Assembly (NCBI GenBank): GCA_022539475.1
Contig: VCMS01000410.1
Span: 1 to 38,311 of the forward strand
Reading direction: 5' to 3'
DNA length: 38,311 bases
Origin: Gracilaria domingensis
Taxonomy: Eukaryota; Rhodophyta; Florideophyceae; Gracilariales; Gracilariaceae
Shown: positions 1 to 7,556 of the stretch, in pieces
Position numbering within the stretch: the first letter of the stretch is position 1
Layout of the letters: the number at the start of each line of letters is the position of its first letter
Position numbers and translations under genes: made by a program
The notes under the pieces: generated by a model
The model's input: the letters and a program-made list of their open reading frames with translations, nothing else
What the model was told of the DNA's origin: nothing
Database searches by the model: none

Positions 1-230
1 TGCTCTTGCTCACGCTCCATGCTTGAACGTACGGTAGAGAAGCAACCGTGAACACCGAATTTACAAAACCCTACTCACTGGAACATGTGATGGTTTGGAT
101 ACCCAATGGTAGCTCAATGAATTCTAGCTTTGTATAAAGGAGAAACTTGAAACTAGTAGTCCAAAGTATCGATCGTACAAGGAATAGTTGGTAGAAAATG
201 ATTTGAGCGCAGCCTCTGTACTACTGTATA
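1..230. other. left flank, no gene seen
   Basis: This is unique DNA up to the target-site duplication of the first retrotransposon. I see no convincing ORF or RNA gene. It was continuous with the DNA that now begins at 11602 before the insertion. Confidence 0.5.
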
Positions 231-235
231 CGACA
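231..235. repeat. target-site duplication CGACA, left copy
   Basis: CGACA directly precedes the TGTGGA start of the 5' LTR. The same five bases follow the TCCACA end of the 3' LTR at 11597-11601. A 5-bp duplication is usual for Ty3/gypsy integrases and shows that both element ends are intact. Confidence 0.92.
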
Positions 236-251
236 TGTGGAGCGGATGCAG

Positions 252-282
252 GGGAGTGTCCCGCCACCCCAGGGACACTCCC
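252..282. repeat. 11-bp stem hairpin at the LTR start, followed by a T run
   Basis: The arms GGGAGTGTCCC (252-262) and GGGACACTCCC (272-282) are perfect complements with a 9-nt loop, and seven or more T follow within about ten bases. The copy in the 3' LTR lies at 9470-9500. The form resembles a terminator or RNA end signal, but no function is shown by the sequence. Confidence 0.7.
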
Positions 283-389
283 GAACAATTTTTTTCTATA
301 TCTCCGACACCTTCCACCCCTGGACTGCGCCGTCACTCCCGCCGTCTGCGCCCACCGCTGCGCGCCGTGCGCTGCGACGCGGCGGCAAG

Positions 390-590
390 GATGATGAGGT
401 TTCGCGCCGCGCGCCGCGGCGCGCCCCCGACGGAGATGAAGAAGTCGCGCGCCGCTCGCTGCGGCGCGCCTGAAGAGGAGTATAATGAGGTTGCGCGTCG
501 CGCGCCGCTGGCTGCGGCGCGCCCGCCGCTAAGCAGTCTTTGGAAGCTGGCGCCCCGCACGTTGCGGCGCGCCAGCTGCAGGGTAGGAAA
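390..590. repeat. GC-rich modular block in the LTR (four units ending GCGGCGCGCC)
   Basis: About four degenerate units of 40-60 bp each close with GCGGCGCGCC or a close variant (near 412-421, 461-470, 513-522 and 562-571). Short A/G-rich spacers such as GATGAAGAAG and GAAGAGGAG separate them. The 3' LTR copy spans about 9608-9808. ORFs crossing this block are arginine/alanine-rich composition shadows, not genes. Confidence 0.55.
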
Positions 591-776
591 GGAACGTGCG
601 CGCAGCACCTGACGCTGGAGGACAGTGAGTGGAGCGCTCTCTTCGGGGAGCTCAGAAAGTTGTGGCGCGCTCTGTCCGCCGCGTCGGAACACATACGACC
701 AGGGGATACAAATCAATTTAATCGAGAAGCAGGAGTTCTATGACAAAGAGGCAATCGAAGATACGAGAAATGGATA

Positions 777-1186
777 TCAATCAGAGGACAACAAAGCTTT
801 CACAGCGTCATGAACGAGATGAAGCGCCCGTGCGCGGGAGGGAGAGCGTAGCACCATCATGGAAAGCGCCAACCCAACACCAATCCCGCGCACGAACAGT
901 ACTGGGAGCTCGTTAAGATTGTCTTTGAGCTCATCCATCGATATTCCACGCTTGAAGAGGAAGTCATATAGAGCCTCCTCGCAGGCGAAAAGTTGCGCTT
1001 CGGTACGTTCTTCGGTGGCAACATCGTCTTCGTTCGCAAATGCGGCGTCCTCCTCGAGCTGAATGGTGTCCGCAGTAACTTCTTTTGCTTCGCTCTCGAT
1101 CAGGACGGTTGATTTGGCACGCGAACATCGGAATGGTCGGTATCGTCGTCGGTCATAGTAGCAATAACTTCGTTTGGAGTTGACAT
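777..1186 (-). pseudogene. frameshifted copy of the LTR antisense ORF
   Basis: This is the 5'-LTR copy of the ORF intact at 9995-10405. One G is missing near 1122 relative to the other LTR. The reading frame is therefore open from 777 to about 1120 and then changes, so the normal N-terminus is lost. Because the two LTRs are otherwise almost identical, the break is either very recent or a base-calling error. Confidence 0.5.
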
Positions 1187-1410
1187 CGTTCAAAAGATGG
1201 ACACCTGAAAGGCGTGGTAAGATAGGGGAAGCATGGCAGACCTGAGAGGCACCGAAGGGTAACTATAATATCGAATATACCGCCATGATAACTGGTCACG
1301 CACGCACAATCGTGATAGTGCCACGATGGCACGACATGGAAGGTGGATGTCATCCGGAGGACTAGTTGAAAACCTAAATAGCCAGAAGAAATCTGGCCAA
1401 CCACCGACCT

Positions 1411-1548
1411 ACATAACGAAGAACCGTACGTTGACATTATTACCTATTATGGACATGGTGAGCAATATTAAGTTGTTTGTCACAAGACGACAATCGGCGC
1501 ACCGTATCACCAACAGCCAATGAACAGGAGACATAACGAAGAACCGTA
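1411..1548 (+). promoter_or_regulatory. paired 18-bp direct repeat upstream of the LTR TATA box
   Basis: ACATAACGAAGAACCGTA occurs at 1411-1428 and again at 1531-1548, exactly 120 bp apart. A CCAAT sequence lies between them near 1517. The same pair is in the 3' LTR at 10631 and 10751. The position 110-250 bp upstream of the TATA box suits U3 enhancer repeats. That role is inferred. Confidence 0.5.
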
Positions 1549-1656
1549 TAACGGTATCACAACCAAGTATATGACCTGGTGAGCCGTTCTGAATGCCTTG
1601 GTGAAAATGATATTAGGTGTTCGCTTGCGGTGACCATGCATTATCACAATTGTAGA

Positions 1657-1662
1657 TATAAA
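1657..1662 (+). promoter_or_regulatory. TATA box of the element 1 LTR promoter
   Basis: TATAAA sits about 710 bp before gag and downstream of the U3 direct repeats. It is followed by a strongly C/T-rich leader. Transcription would be expected to start about 30 bp downstream, making 236 to about 1690 U3. The 3' LTR copy is at 10878-10883. Confidence 0.5.
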
Positions 1663-2366
1663 CCCCCGAGTTCGAGCGCTCGCTGCAAACTCAACTCGGG
1701 CAGACCACTTCCCCTCCGGACGACTTCCCCCATCCTTGCCTCTCTCGCCTTTCTTCCTCCCCTTCCGTCGTCGCCAACCTTCCTTCCTTTCACTCCATCT
1801 TCCCTTAGCGCAGTCTGCGCCTCCTGCACCAGCCTTTCCCCCTACATTTCCTTATTCCCGGCGGCCCGGTCTCCCGCCGTTCCCTAGCCAGTCGCCTTGT
1901 GCTGCCCTCCATTGGGCTCGTTCGCACACTGCGACCATCACCCATCACTACGTCTCCGTTCTCCCAGACGGACGTTGGCAGTGTTACGCATTGCGCTGGT
2001 TTTATTTCTGTCGCTACCTCGCCTGGTTGTTAGGTTCGTGTGGCATCGACGACAGACTCTATCGCTTTAGTCCTACCACACTATTGTCCCGCCGACAGCT
2101 CTTGTGTGTCTTGGTCTGTTGGCCCTGCTTTCTGTTGTTGTGTTGGCTCTCGGTATCGGACGCTGAGCCATATCCTCGGTTGATTCTTACCCCTGCTTTC
2201 AGTTTGCGGGGAGTTTCCATCTATCTTGGGTTATCTTGTCTGCTCCTGCAGGCATCTGAGCTACGTGAATCTGTCGCCCTTTGGGCTGGTACTCTCGAGC
2301 ATTTATTGTGTCGCTCTCCTTGGGTTTGTCACCACCCGCGCTGTTTCCCCCAAAAATGGCGTCCAC

Positions 2367-3560
2367 ATGGTACTCTCGAGGAGGGCTGGTTCTCCTGAGT
2401 CTGGTGTGATTTCCTTCGATGGTTCTGCCGTCGACGTAAGGAAGTTTCTGTTTTACTTTGAGAATGTCGCTACCCCCAACGAAGAGGATAGTGTTCGAGC
2501 TATGAAGTTGCTCGGCTATCTTGAGGGGGAAGCGTTTGACTTCTACTATGACAACTATGCTGTTGATGGCTCTCTTTCGATTGAAGCAAAGGAATATCAG
2601 AAGGTGAAGTTTGCTTTGATCGAACGTTTCGGTGCAATCGAGGAACCGGCGGAAAGGATTCGTCGGGCAGTTTCGGCGCGTTTAGATTATGTCGATCTGC
2701 TAGGGTCCTTGAAGAAGATGGACTCTTTCTTCGATCAGGCTGGTTTTAACTCGAAAGCTAAGTTCGGGTTACTACGAAACGCTGTCATGGAGTTTGCAGA
2801 TCTTGCGCAGTTTGTCATATTCCGTGGAGCAGATGACTATGAATCCTTGAAGGCCCTCGTTAAGGACTTTGTTGGCGGAAAGAAAGCTCTCGGGTCGTAT
2901 GGTACCCTTAACGCTTTCCCACCGGCAAAGCACATTCTTCAACGTGCTAAAGAGCCCGCTCGTCCAAGTCCGCTGGAGTCGAAAGTGGATCAGTTGGCTG
3001 ACCAGATGGCACAGTTGCACCTCCTAGTGAAGAAGACTCAGAGCGCTGCGACAACCATTGGACGTCAGGATACGGAGAAGGTTTGTTCGTATTGTAGCCA
3101 ACCTGGTCACTTCGCAGCACGATGTGAGCTTAACCCGCATCGAGGCACACGATGTAGTGTTTGTGGCAAGTTAGGTCACTCTGCAACTACGTGCTGGAGA
3201 AGGAATAATGATGATACTGTGCGAAAAGTGTCATTCGAAGATGTGAAGTCTGAATCAGAAAGGGAGAAGTTGCTCAAAGAGAAACGAGCTTCTCAGAAGA
3301 CAGACGAGAACCAAGTCTCAGTTGTCATTGCTGACCCTTCAGATGATGAAGACCCCGTTGCAACCGCGAAAAGGGACGCAGATGGGGAGCCTCTGCCCAA
3401 GCAACCTCGAACTGGTCCTCTCTCAGGGATTTCTCCTGTAATGTTTCCCGACTCCCATACTACCAGGACTGCCTCTCAGCAAGCCAAAAACCCTCCCAAG
3501 AAGTCTACAAGGACCAGGAAGGGCACTGCGAAGAAGTCTAAAGGGAAGTCCGGAGAGTGA
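2367..3560 (+). CDS. gag: Gag (element 1), nucleocapsid with two CCHC zinc knuckles
   Basis: Gag is the structural polyprotein that packages the element RNA into virus-like particles. The frame is open upstream into the LTR. I chose the ATG at 2367 because it is the first at the LTR/internal boundary and the upstream part would be LTR-encoded. The middle of the protein contains the helical capsid-like retrotransposon gag region. Two CX2CX4HX4C knuckles follow at nt 3084-3125 and 3153-3194, then a lysine-, serine- and acid-rich tail. The stop at 3558-3560 overlaps the start of the protease frame, which lies one base back. A -1 frameshift would therefore be needed to make Gag-Pol. Confidence 0.9.
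   Translation: MVLSRRAGSPESGVISFDGSAVDVRKFLFYFENVATPNEEDSVRAMKLLGYLEGEAFDFYYDNYAVDGSLSIEAKEYQKVKFALIERFGAIEEPAERIRRAVSARLDYVDLLGSLKKMDSFFDQAGFNSKAKFGLLRNAVMEFADLAQFVIFRGADDYESLKALVKDFVGGKKALGSYGTLNAFPPAKHILQRAKEPARPSPLESKVDQLADQMAQLHLLVKKTQSAATTIGRQDTEKVCSYCSQPGHFAARCELNPHRGTRCSVCGKLGHSATTCWRRNNDDTVRKVSFEDVKSESEREKLLKEKRASQKTDENQVSVVIADPSDDEDPVATAKRDADGEPLPKQPRTGPLSGISPVMFPDSHTTRTASQQAKNPPKKSTRTRKGTAKKSKGKSGE
2368..2385 (+). other. candidate primer-binding site
   Basis: The sequence directly after the LTR starts TGGTACTCTCGAGGAGGG. A PBS normally begins TGG, complementary to the tRNA CCA end, at or within a few bases of the LTR. The implied tRNA 3' end has a plausible acceptor and T-stem layout, but I cannot name the tRNA. 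The first 13 bases also occur inside the LTR at about 2286-2298. Confidence 0.45.
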
Positions 3561-4336
3561 AGATCCAAGAACACGTTGGGAAATATAACATTTACGAAGA
3601 GTTGGCGAGAGCCCCTTCTGGCATCACTTTCGGTCAACTAGTCCGCGGTGATGCGGACGAGGCCAAGAAAGACATTCGGCGCATTCTTTCCGGAGGTTTT
3701 TCGTCAAGGCGTGTCAGTTACGCTCATACTCATTCACTCCCTCAGACTCTCAAAGTGGTGAATGTTACTGTCTATGGCACTAGTTCCCAGGCGCTGCTGG
3801 ACTCTGGTGCTATCCCTAATCTTATGTCTATTGCGTTATGCAACCGGTTATCGTTGGAGATGAAACCGTCGAGTAGGAGAATTGTCGTTGCCGACGGAAC
3901 CAAATCCTTAGTTCGCGGAAGCCTGCACGATGTTCCCCTCGAGTTTGGTTCTCTCCGCGTCCCGTTGGATTTCCTGGTCGTTGAGAAGCCTCCCTTCAAT
4001 GTGATCGTTGGCTGTCCTGCTCTTGAGTCACTCCAAGCCTGCTTGGACCTCGGTACTCAGCAAGTCTCTATGCAATTTGACGGCGCATCTGTTGTTTTGC
4101 CTCTCGATTACCATCGCCCTAGTGTAGTGTTCGACGAAGAGAATGAACACACCGATAGTGAGGATTTCACTTCCGCTTCAGAGTCGTTCTTCTCTGAGAG
4201 TTCAGAGAGCGACGACGAAGGATACGCGATCACTTTCTCGAAAGACAAAGTTGACACGTCAGTATATGCTTTGAATACTATGAATGAAGAACAAAACTCC
4301 TTACAACCACCGAAGAGGAATCCGCGAACGAACTGA
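3557..4336 (+). CDS. retropepsin-type aspartic protease region (element 1)
   Basis: This protease processes the Gag-Pol polyprotein. The catalytic signature L-D-S-G-A has its aspartate at nt 3800-3802. A typical beta-rich retropepsin body follows, with a late I-V-G-C-P-A-L segment taking the place of the usual I-L-G motif, then an acidic serine-rich tail. The frame is -1 relative to gag and overlaps its stop, so expression probably uses frameshifting; the first codon listed is not a real ATG start. Its C-terminus overlaps the next pol frame, which is shifted again, around 4284-4336. That second shift may be programmed or an indel. Confidence 0.85.
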   Translation: MKIQEHVGKYNIYEELARAPSGITFGQLVRGDADEAKKDIRRILSGGFSSRRVSYAHTHSLPQTLKVVNVTVYGTSSQALLDSGAIPNLMSIALCNRLSLEMKPSSRRIVVADGTKSLVRGSLHDVPLEFGSLRVPLDFLVVEKPPFNVIVGCPALESLQACLDLGTQQVSMQFDGASVVLPLDYHRPSVVFDEENEHTDSEDFTSASESFFSESSESDDEGYAITFSKDKVDTSVYALNTMNEEQNSLQPPKRNPRTN

Positions 4337-6281
4337 GAATATTGGTGCTACGAGTCTCGGTCAGGAAAGCCCCTCCCCTGCTGATCCTCAGGATTTGGAG
4401 GAGGGCATTAGGCAATTGCGTGTGAATGATGTTGAACCAGAACCTGCTATTACTACTCCTCACGCCACTGGGGAAGCAAGTAGAGAATTTGAGAACGATG
4501 AAGAATCGGAGGAAAGCGCAGACGACAACGACTCCGAAGGTTCTCCATCGGATGGAGGACACGAACGCGATCTCGTTGTCCCAGTCAGGGATGACGTTGT
4601 TCTTCTACGAGCCGAAGATGTGAGACGACAGCCTGATTATCTTATCTTTCGAGTCTACCGTCGTTACCCTCAGCCACCGGATAGAGAACAACTTCATCCA
4701 CACACCTCTGAACTTCCGTACGGAGAAATGGGTGTCCTAGAGCTGGACAACCGTTCCGAACCAATAGTCCGTTTCGGAGTAGGCTGGCCTATACCTGCAC
4801 CGGCTGATGAAGAAACCCTCGCGGTTCCATCGCAAAGCGAAGCCCATGAAGACCATGTGATGGTTATAAGTCTTGACAACACTAACGATGAGGCCGATAA
4901 CCAGCTGAGCGGTTTAGCTGAGCCGAATGACGATCAACGACGATCGGTCTATCACACCCCGAATCCCTCGTCTTTTCAGAGTTCCATGACAGACACTAGC
5001 CTTCAACCACCTGACCCTCCCCTTTTGTCAACTGACAACGATAGAGGAGCTGAAGAGAGGAACTCTGGAAGGGACGACGAAGAAGATGAAGATTGTGTAG
5101 AAGTAGAAGCAGGAGTTCATGAAGCAGAAGTAGAAGTAGAAGAGGAAGTGGTGAATAATGGAAATGAAGATGAACATGAAGAAGATGAAGATGGTTCCTC
5201 ACCAGAAGAAGTCGAGCTGTCTGGTACCCCTCTCTACCGCGACCCTGTCCTCACCATCCCGATTACGGACGAGGTCACTTTGCTACCACCTGAAGAAGGG
5301 GAACTTATCAGCGACTTTCTTTTGGTTCGTGTCCAGATTCGGTACCCTGTACCCACTCCAGCGCACCCCCCTCACCTCGGCGTGCACAACATGCCTTTCG
5401 GTCGTACCGGGCTACTGGAGGAGGATGACGACGGCCGTTACGTGATTGCTTTCGAGGAAGAGCTCCCTCAAGAAGAGTTCTCGACGCAGGTCCCCCCACC
5501 ACCTGTTAGAGAGTTGGAAGATCAACCCGACCCCTCGCAAACAGAGCCGCGTACCACTGGCTCTGGTGAAGGACACTCTACTTCACGTGATAATGAGCCG
5601 ACGGTTGCGTGTCCCGCCCCTGAGATCGAATACTCCCTATTAGATCCGGTCGCGATTGATGGCAAGGGTCGTATACTGGATCGAAGAGATTACCCTCCTG
5701 ACACGAGTCACGAAGAAGTCATCCTCAAAAGGCTTTCACACTTGCCCAGCAGGGAGCAACAGGAACTACTTCGTGTTTTACTTGACCTTGGTGTGGTCGC
5801 CTGGTCTTTGTATGATCTTCGACCTGCAGATGTACCAGTCATGCATGAGTTCTCACTGACGACCCAGACTCCGATACACTCAAGAGTTCGTAGGCTTCCG
5901 CCGCGACATGACGAAGTTGTCAAGAAGGAACTCGGTAAAATGCTTGACGCTGGGATAATCCAACCTTGTACCTCGCCATGGTCCTTTCCGATCGTCATTG
6001 CGACCAAAAAGGATGGCAAGCCAAGGTTCTGTGTAGACTACCGAGCTCTGAACCGAGTTATGAAAGCGGACAGATGGCCCTTACCTCATATTGAACAAAT
6101 CTTTGATGACTTAGGCGGCTGTTCGTTTTTCACTACGCTTGACCTTTTCTCTGGGTACTGGCAGATCAGAATGTCACCTCGGTGTAAGAAGATGACCACC
6201 TTTGTTTGCCGTCAAGGAACCTATCAGTTTGAGGTCATGCCCTTCGGCTTGATGAAGCCCCCTCAACATTCCAAAGAATGA
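4284..6281 (+). CDS. pol: pol part 1: acidic linker with duplicated domain, then N-terminal reverse transcriptase
   Basis: Residues 1-450 are not a known gypsy module. They contain two related domains of about 80 aa (residues 95-176, nt 4566-4811, and 319-398, nt 5238-5477). Both start R-D-x-V and share an R-x-x-R-Y-P-x-P core and a G-x-x-G-x-L-E segment. A glutamate/aspartate-rich linker separates them. From about residue 530 the RT fingers and palm begin: a proline-rich RT entry, the K-D-G-K-x-R-F-C-V-D-Y-R-x-L-N motif, then the first catalytic aspartate in T-T-L-D-L-F-S-G-Y. The frame breaks near 6257, just after the conserved M-P-F-G-L motif, because one base appears to be missing. Confidence 0.88.
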   Translation: MKNKTPYNHRRGIRERTENIGATSLGQESPSPADPQDLEEGIRQLRVNDVEPEPAITTPHATGEASREFENDEESEESADDNDSEGSPSDGGHERDLVVPVRDDVVLLRAEDVRRQPDYLIFRVYRRYPQPPDREQLHPHTSELPYGEMGVLELDNRSEPIVRFGVGWPIPAPADEETLAVPSQSEAHEDHVMVISLDNTNDEADNQLSGLAEPNDDQRRSVYHTPNPSSFQSSMTDTSLQPPDPPLLSTDNDRGAEERNSGRDDEEDEDCVEVEAGVHEAEVEVEEEVVNNGNEDEHEEDEDGSSPEEVELSGTPLYRDPVLTIPITDEVTLLPPEEGELISDFLLVRVQIRYPVPTPAHPPHLGVHNMPFGRTGLLEEDDDGRYVIAFEEELPQEEFSTQVPPPPVRELEDQPDPSQTEPRTTGSGEGHSTSRDNEPTVACPAPEIEYSLLDPVAIDGKGRILDRRDYPPDTSHEEVILKRLSHLPSREQQELLRVLLDLGVVAWSLYDLRPADVPVMHEFSLTTQTPIHSRVRRLPPRHDEVVKKELGKMLDAGIIQPCTSPWSFPIVIATKKDGKPRFCVDYRALNRVMKADRWPLPHIEQIFDDLGGCSFFTTLDLFSGYWQIRMSPRCKKMTTFVCRQGTYQFEVMPFGLMKPPQHSKE

Positions 6282-6697
6282 TGGACTCTATCCTCAACAA
6301 GTATCCGTTTGTAAGGGTCTATCTGGACGACGTGGTTATCTATTCAAAAACCTTAGAGGATCACGTCGAGCACATCAAGTTAGTACTAAGGACAATTGCC
6401 TCCCATGGGTTGAAGCTGAAGATCTCTAAGTGCGACTTTGCCCATCCCAAGATTGAACTGCTCGGACATGTTGTCGACCAGAGCGGAGTTGCAGTGGACG
6501 TGAAGAAAATAGAGGCCATCAAGGCGGCTCCGATCCCTAAGACAACCACTGAATTGAGGAGCTTTCTTGGGCTCGCTGGTTACTACCGCCGGTTTATCAA
6601 GCACTTTGCCAAAACTTCGGCAGTTCTCCATGCAGCAACGTCCGGAAATCGGAAACTAGTGTTCAACAATGAAATGGTTGCAGCCTTCAAAACCTGA
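6278..6697 (+). CDS. pol part 2: reverse transcriptase palm and thumb (Y-L-D-D)
   Basis: This continues RT in the next frame after the break near 6257. The catalytic Y-L-D-D-V-V box lies about 15 residues in. Standard gypsy RT segments follow: L-G-H-V-V and S-F-L-G-L-A-G-Y-Y-R-R-F-I. The frame is lost again near 6690, at an A run where one base seems to be missing. It is part of one RT domain rather than a separate protein. Confidence 0.85.
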   Translation: MMDSILNKYPFVRVYLDDVVIYSKTLEDHVEHIKLVLRTIASHGLKLKISKCDFAHPKIELLGHVVDQSGVAVDVKKIEAIKAAPIPKTTTELRSFLGLAGYYRRFIKHFAKTSAVLHAATSGNRKLVFNNEMVAAFKT

Positions 6698-6782
6698 AGG
6701 AGAAGCTAACCAGTCCTCCAGTGTTGGCCTTTCCCGACTTCGACATTCCGTTTCGGGTCGAAACTGATGCTTTTCATTTGCG

Positions 6783-7556
6783 TTGGGCGCCGTTCTCGCT
6801 CAGAAGAAATCTGATGGCATGTTTCACCCAATTCAGTATGCCAGCCGGACTATGACTGCAGCTGAAAGGAACTACGCGGTCTGTGAGCAGGAGGCGCTTG
6901 CTGTCATCTTCGCGTTCAAGAAATTTCGGCTATACCTTCTTGGAGCAAAGCCATTTCAATTGATTACAGACCATCAGGCGCTGAAGTATGCGTTTCAGAA
7001 GAAGGATGTACATGGGCGTTTGGCCAGGTGGCTCGATTTCCTAGCTGAATACGAGTTCGAGGTTGTGTACCGCTCAGGGGATAAGAATTGCGCTGCTGAT
7101 TATCTTTCGCGCTGCTCCACAGTAAGGGGGCATCATGCTCCAGAGGTGGCGACTACTGTTTCTTCCCCTACATGTGAAGCTTTTTCAGGCGTCGAACCTT
7201 ATTATGCAAATATTGGTCGATATCTGAGCGCCCTTCCGGTCGATGAGCCCAACTCGAGCCTCAGAGGGGCGATCAAAAGGAATTCTAAGAAGTTTATGGT
7301 ATGGAATGGGCAGTTGTATCGTAGAATGGGGTCCGGGTTACGACTCCTTCCTAACGTCAATGAAAGGCGTAAACTCTTGAAAACATTTCATGACGATGTG
7401 GGACACTGGGATGTCAGGGCGACCAGAAGGCACGTCATCGATCGATTCTGGTGGCCCAATATTCACTCTGATGTCACAACCTACGTCAAGAGTTGTGATG
7501 GCTGCCAGTTCATGGGATCTTTTCTTGCTACCGAGCGGGGCAACGAGCCCCGCTGA
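6783..7556 (+). CDS. pol part 3: RNase H and integrase zinc-binding domain
   Basis: RNase H removes RNA from the RNA-DNA hybrid. Visible motifs are G-A-V-L-A-Q-K near the start, the catalytic glutamate in E-Q-E-A-L-A-V and the aspartate in T-D-H-Q-A-L. The first RNase H aspartate is in the sequence just upstream (near 6765), before another one-base break near 6778. The C-terminal part is the integrase HHCC zinc domain (F-H-D-D-V-G-H then C-D-G-C). The frame ends at 7556, with integrase continuing in another frame. Confidence 0.85.
   Translation: MGAVLAQKKSDGMFHPIQYASRTMTAAERNYAVCEQEALAVIFAFKKFRLYLLGAKPFQLITDHQALKYAFQKKDVHGRLARWLDFLAEYEFEVVYRSGDKNCAADYLSRCSTVRGHHAPEVATTVSSPTCEAFSGVEPYYANIGRYLSALPVDEPNSSLRGAIKRNSKKFMVWNGQLYRRMGSGLRLLPNVNERRKLLKTFHDDVGHWDVRATRRHVIDRFWWPNIHSDVTTYVKSCDGCQFMGSFLATERGNEPR

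Larger units (their letters stand above)
236..2367 (+). repeat. 5' LTR of element 1
   Basis: This 2132-bp LTR matches 9453-11596 apart from roughly ten small differences, almost all one-base indels in which this copy is shorter. It is long for a gypsy LTR. From left to right it holds a hairpin near the start, a GC-rich modular block, an antisense ORF (broken here), two copies of an 18-bp repeat, a TATA box at 1657 and a C/T-rich probable R/U5 region. The last base is also the A of the likely gag start codon. Confidence 0.95.

Noticed and set aside
235..716. Several ORFs over 100 codons on both strands in the LTR (also at 9443-9961)
   Set aside because: They overlap in every frame, are arginine/alanine/serine-rich and track a GC-rich modular block. 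They are composition shadows.
2226..2366. N-terminal extension of gag into the LTR
   Set aside because: It would be LTR-encoded, and the ATG at 2367 at the LTR/internal junction is the simpler start.
1736..2398. Hydrophobic 220-codon ORF in the 5' LTR leader
   Set aside because: Its C/T-rich leader sequence gives serine/leucine/cysteine-rich readings, and it is interrupted in the 3' LTR copy by the indels. It is most likely untranslated R/U5.
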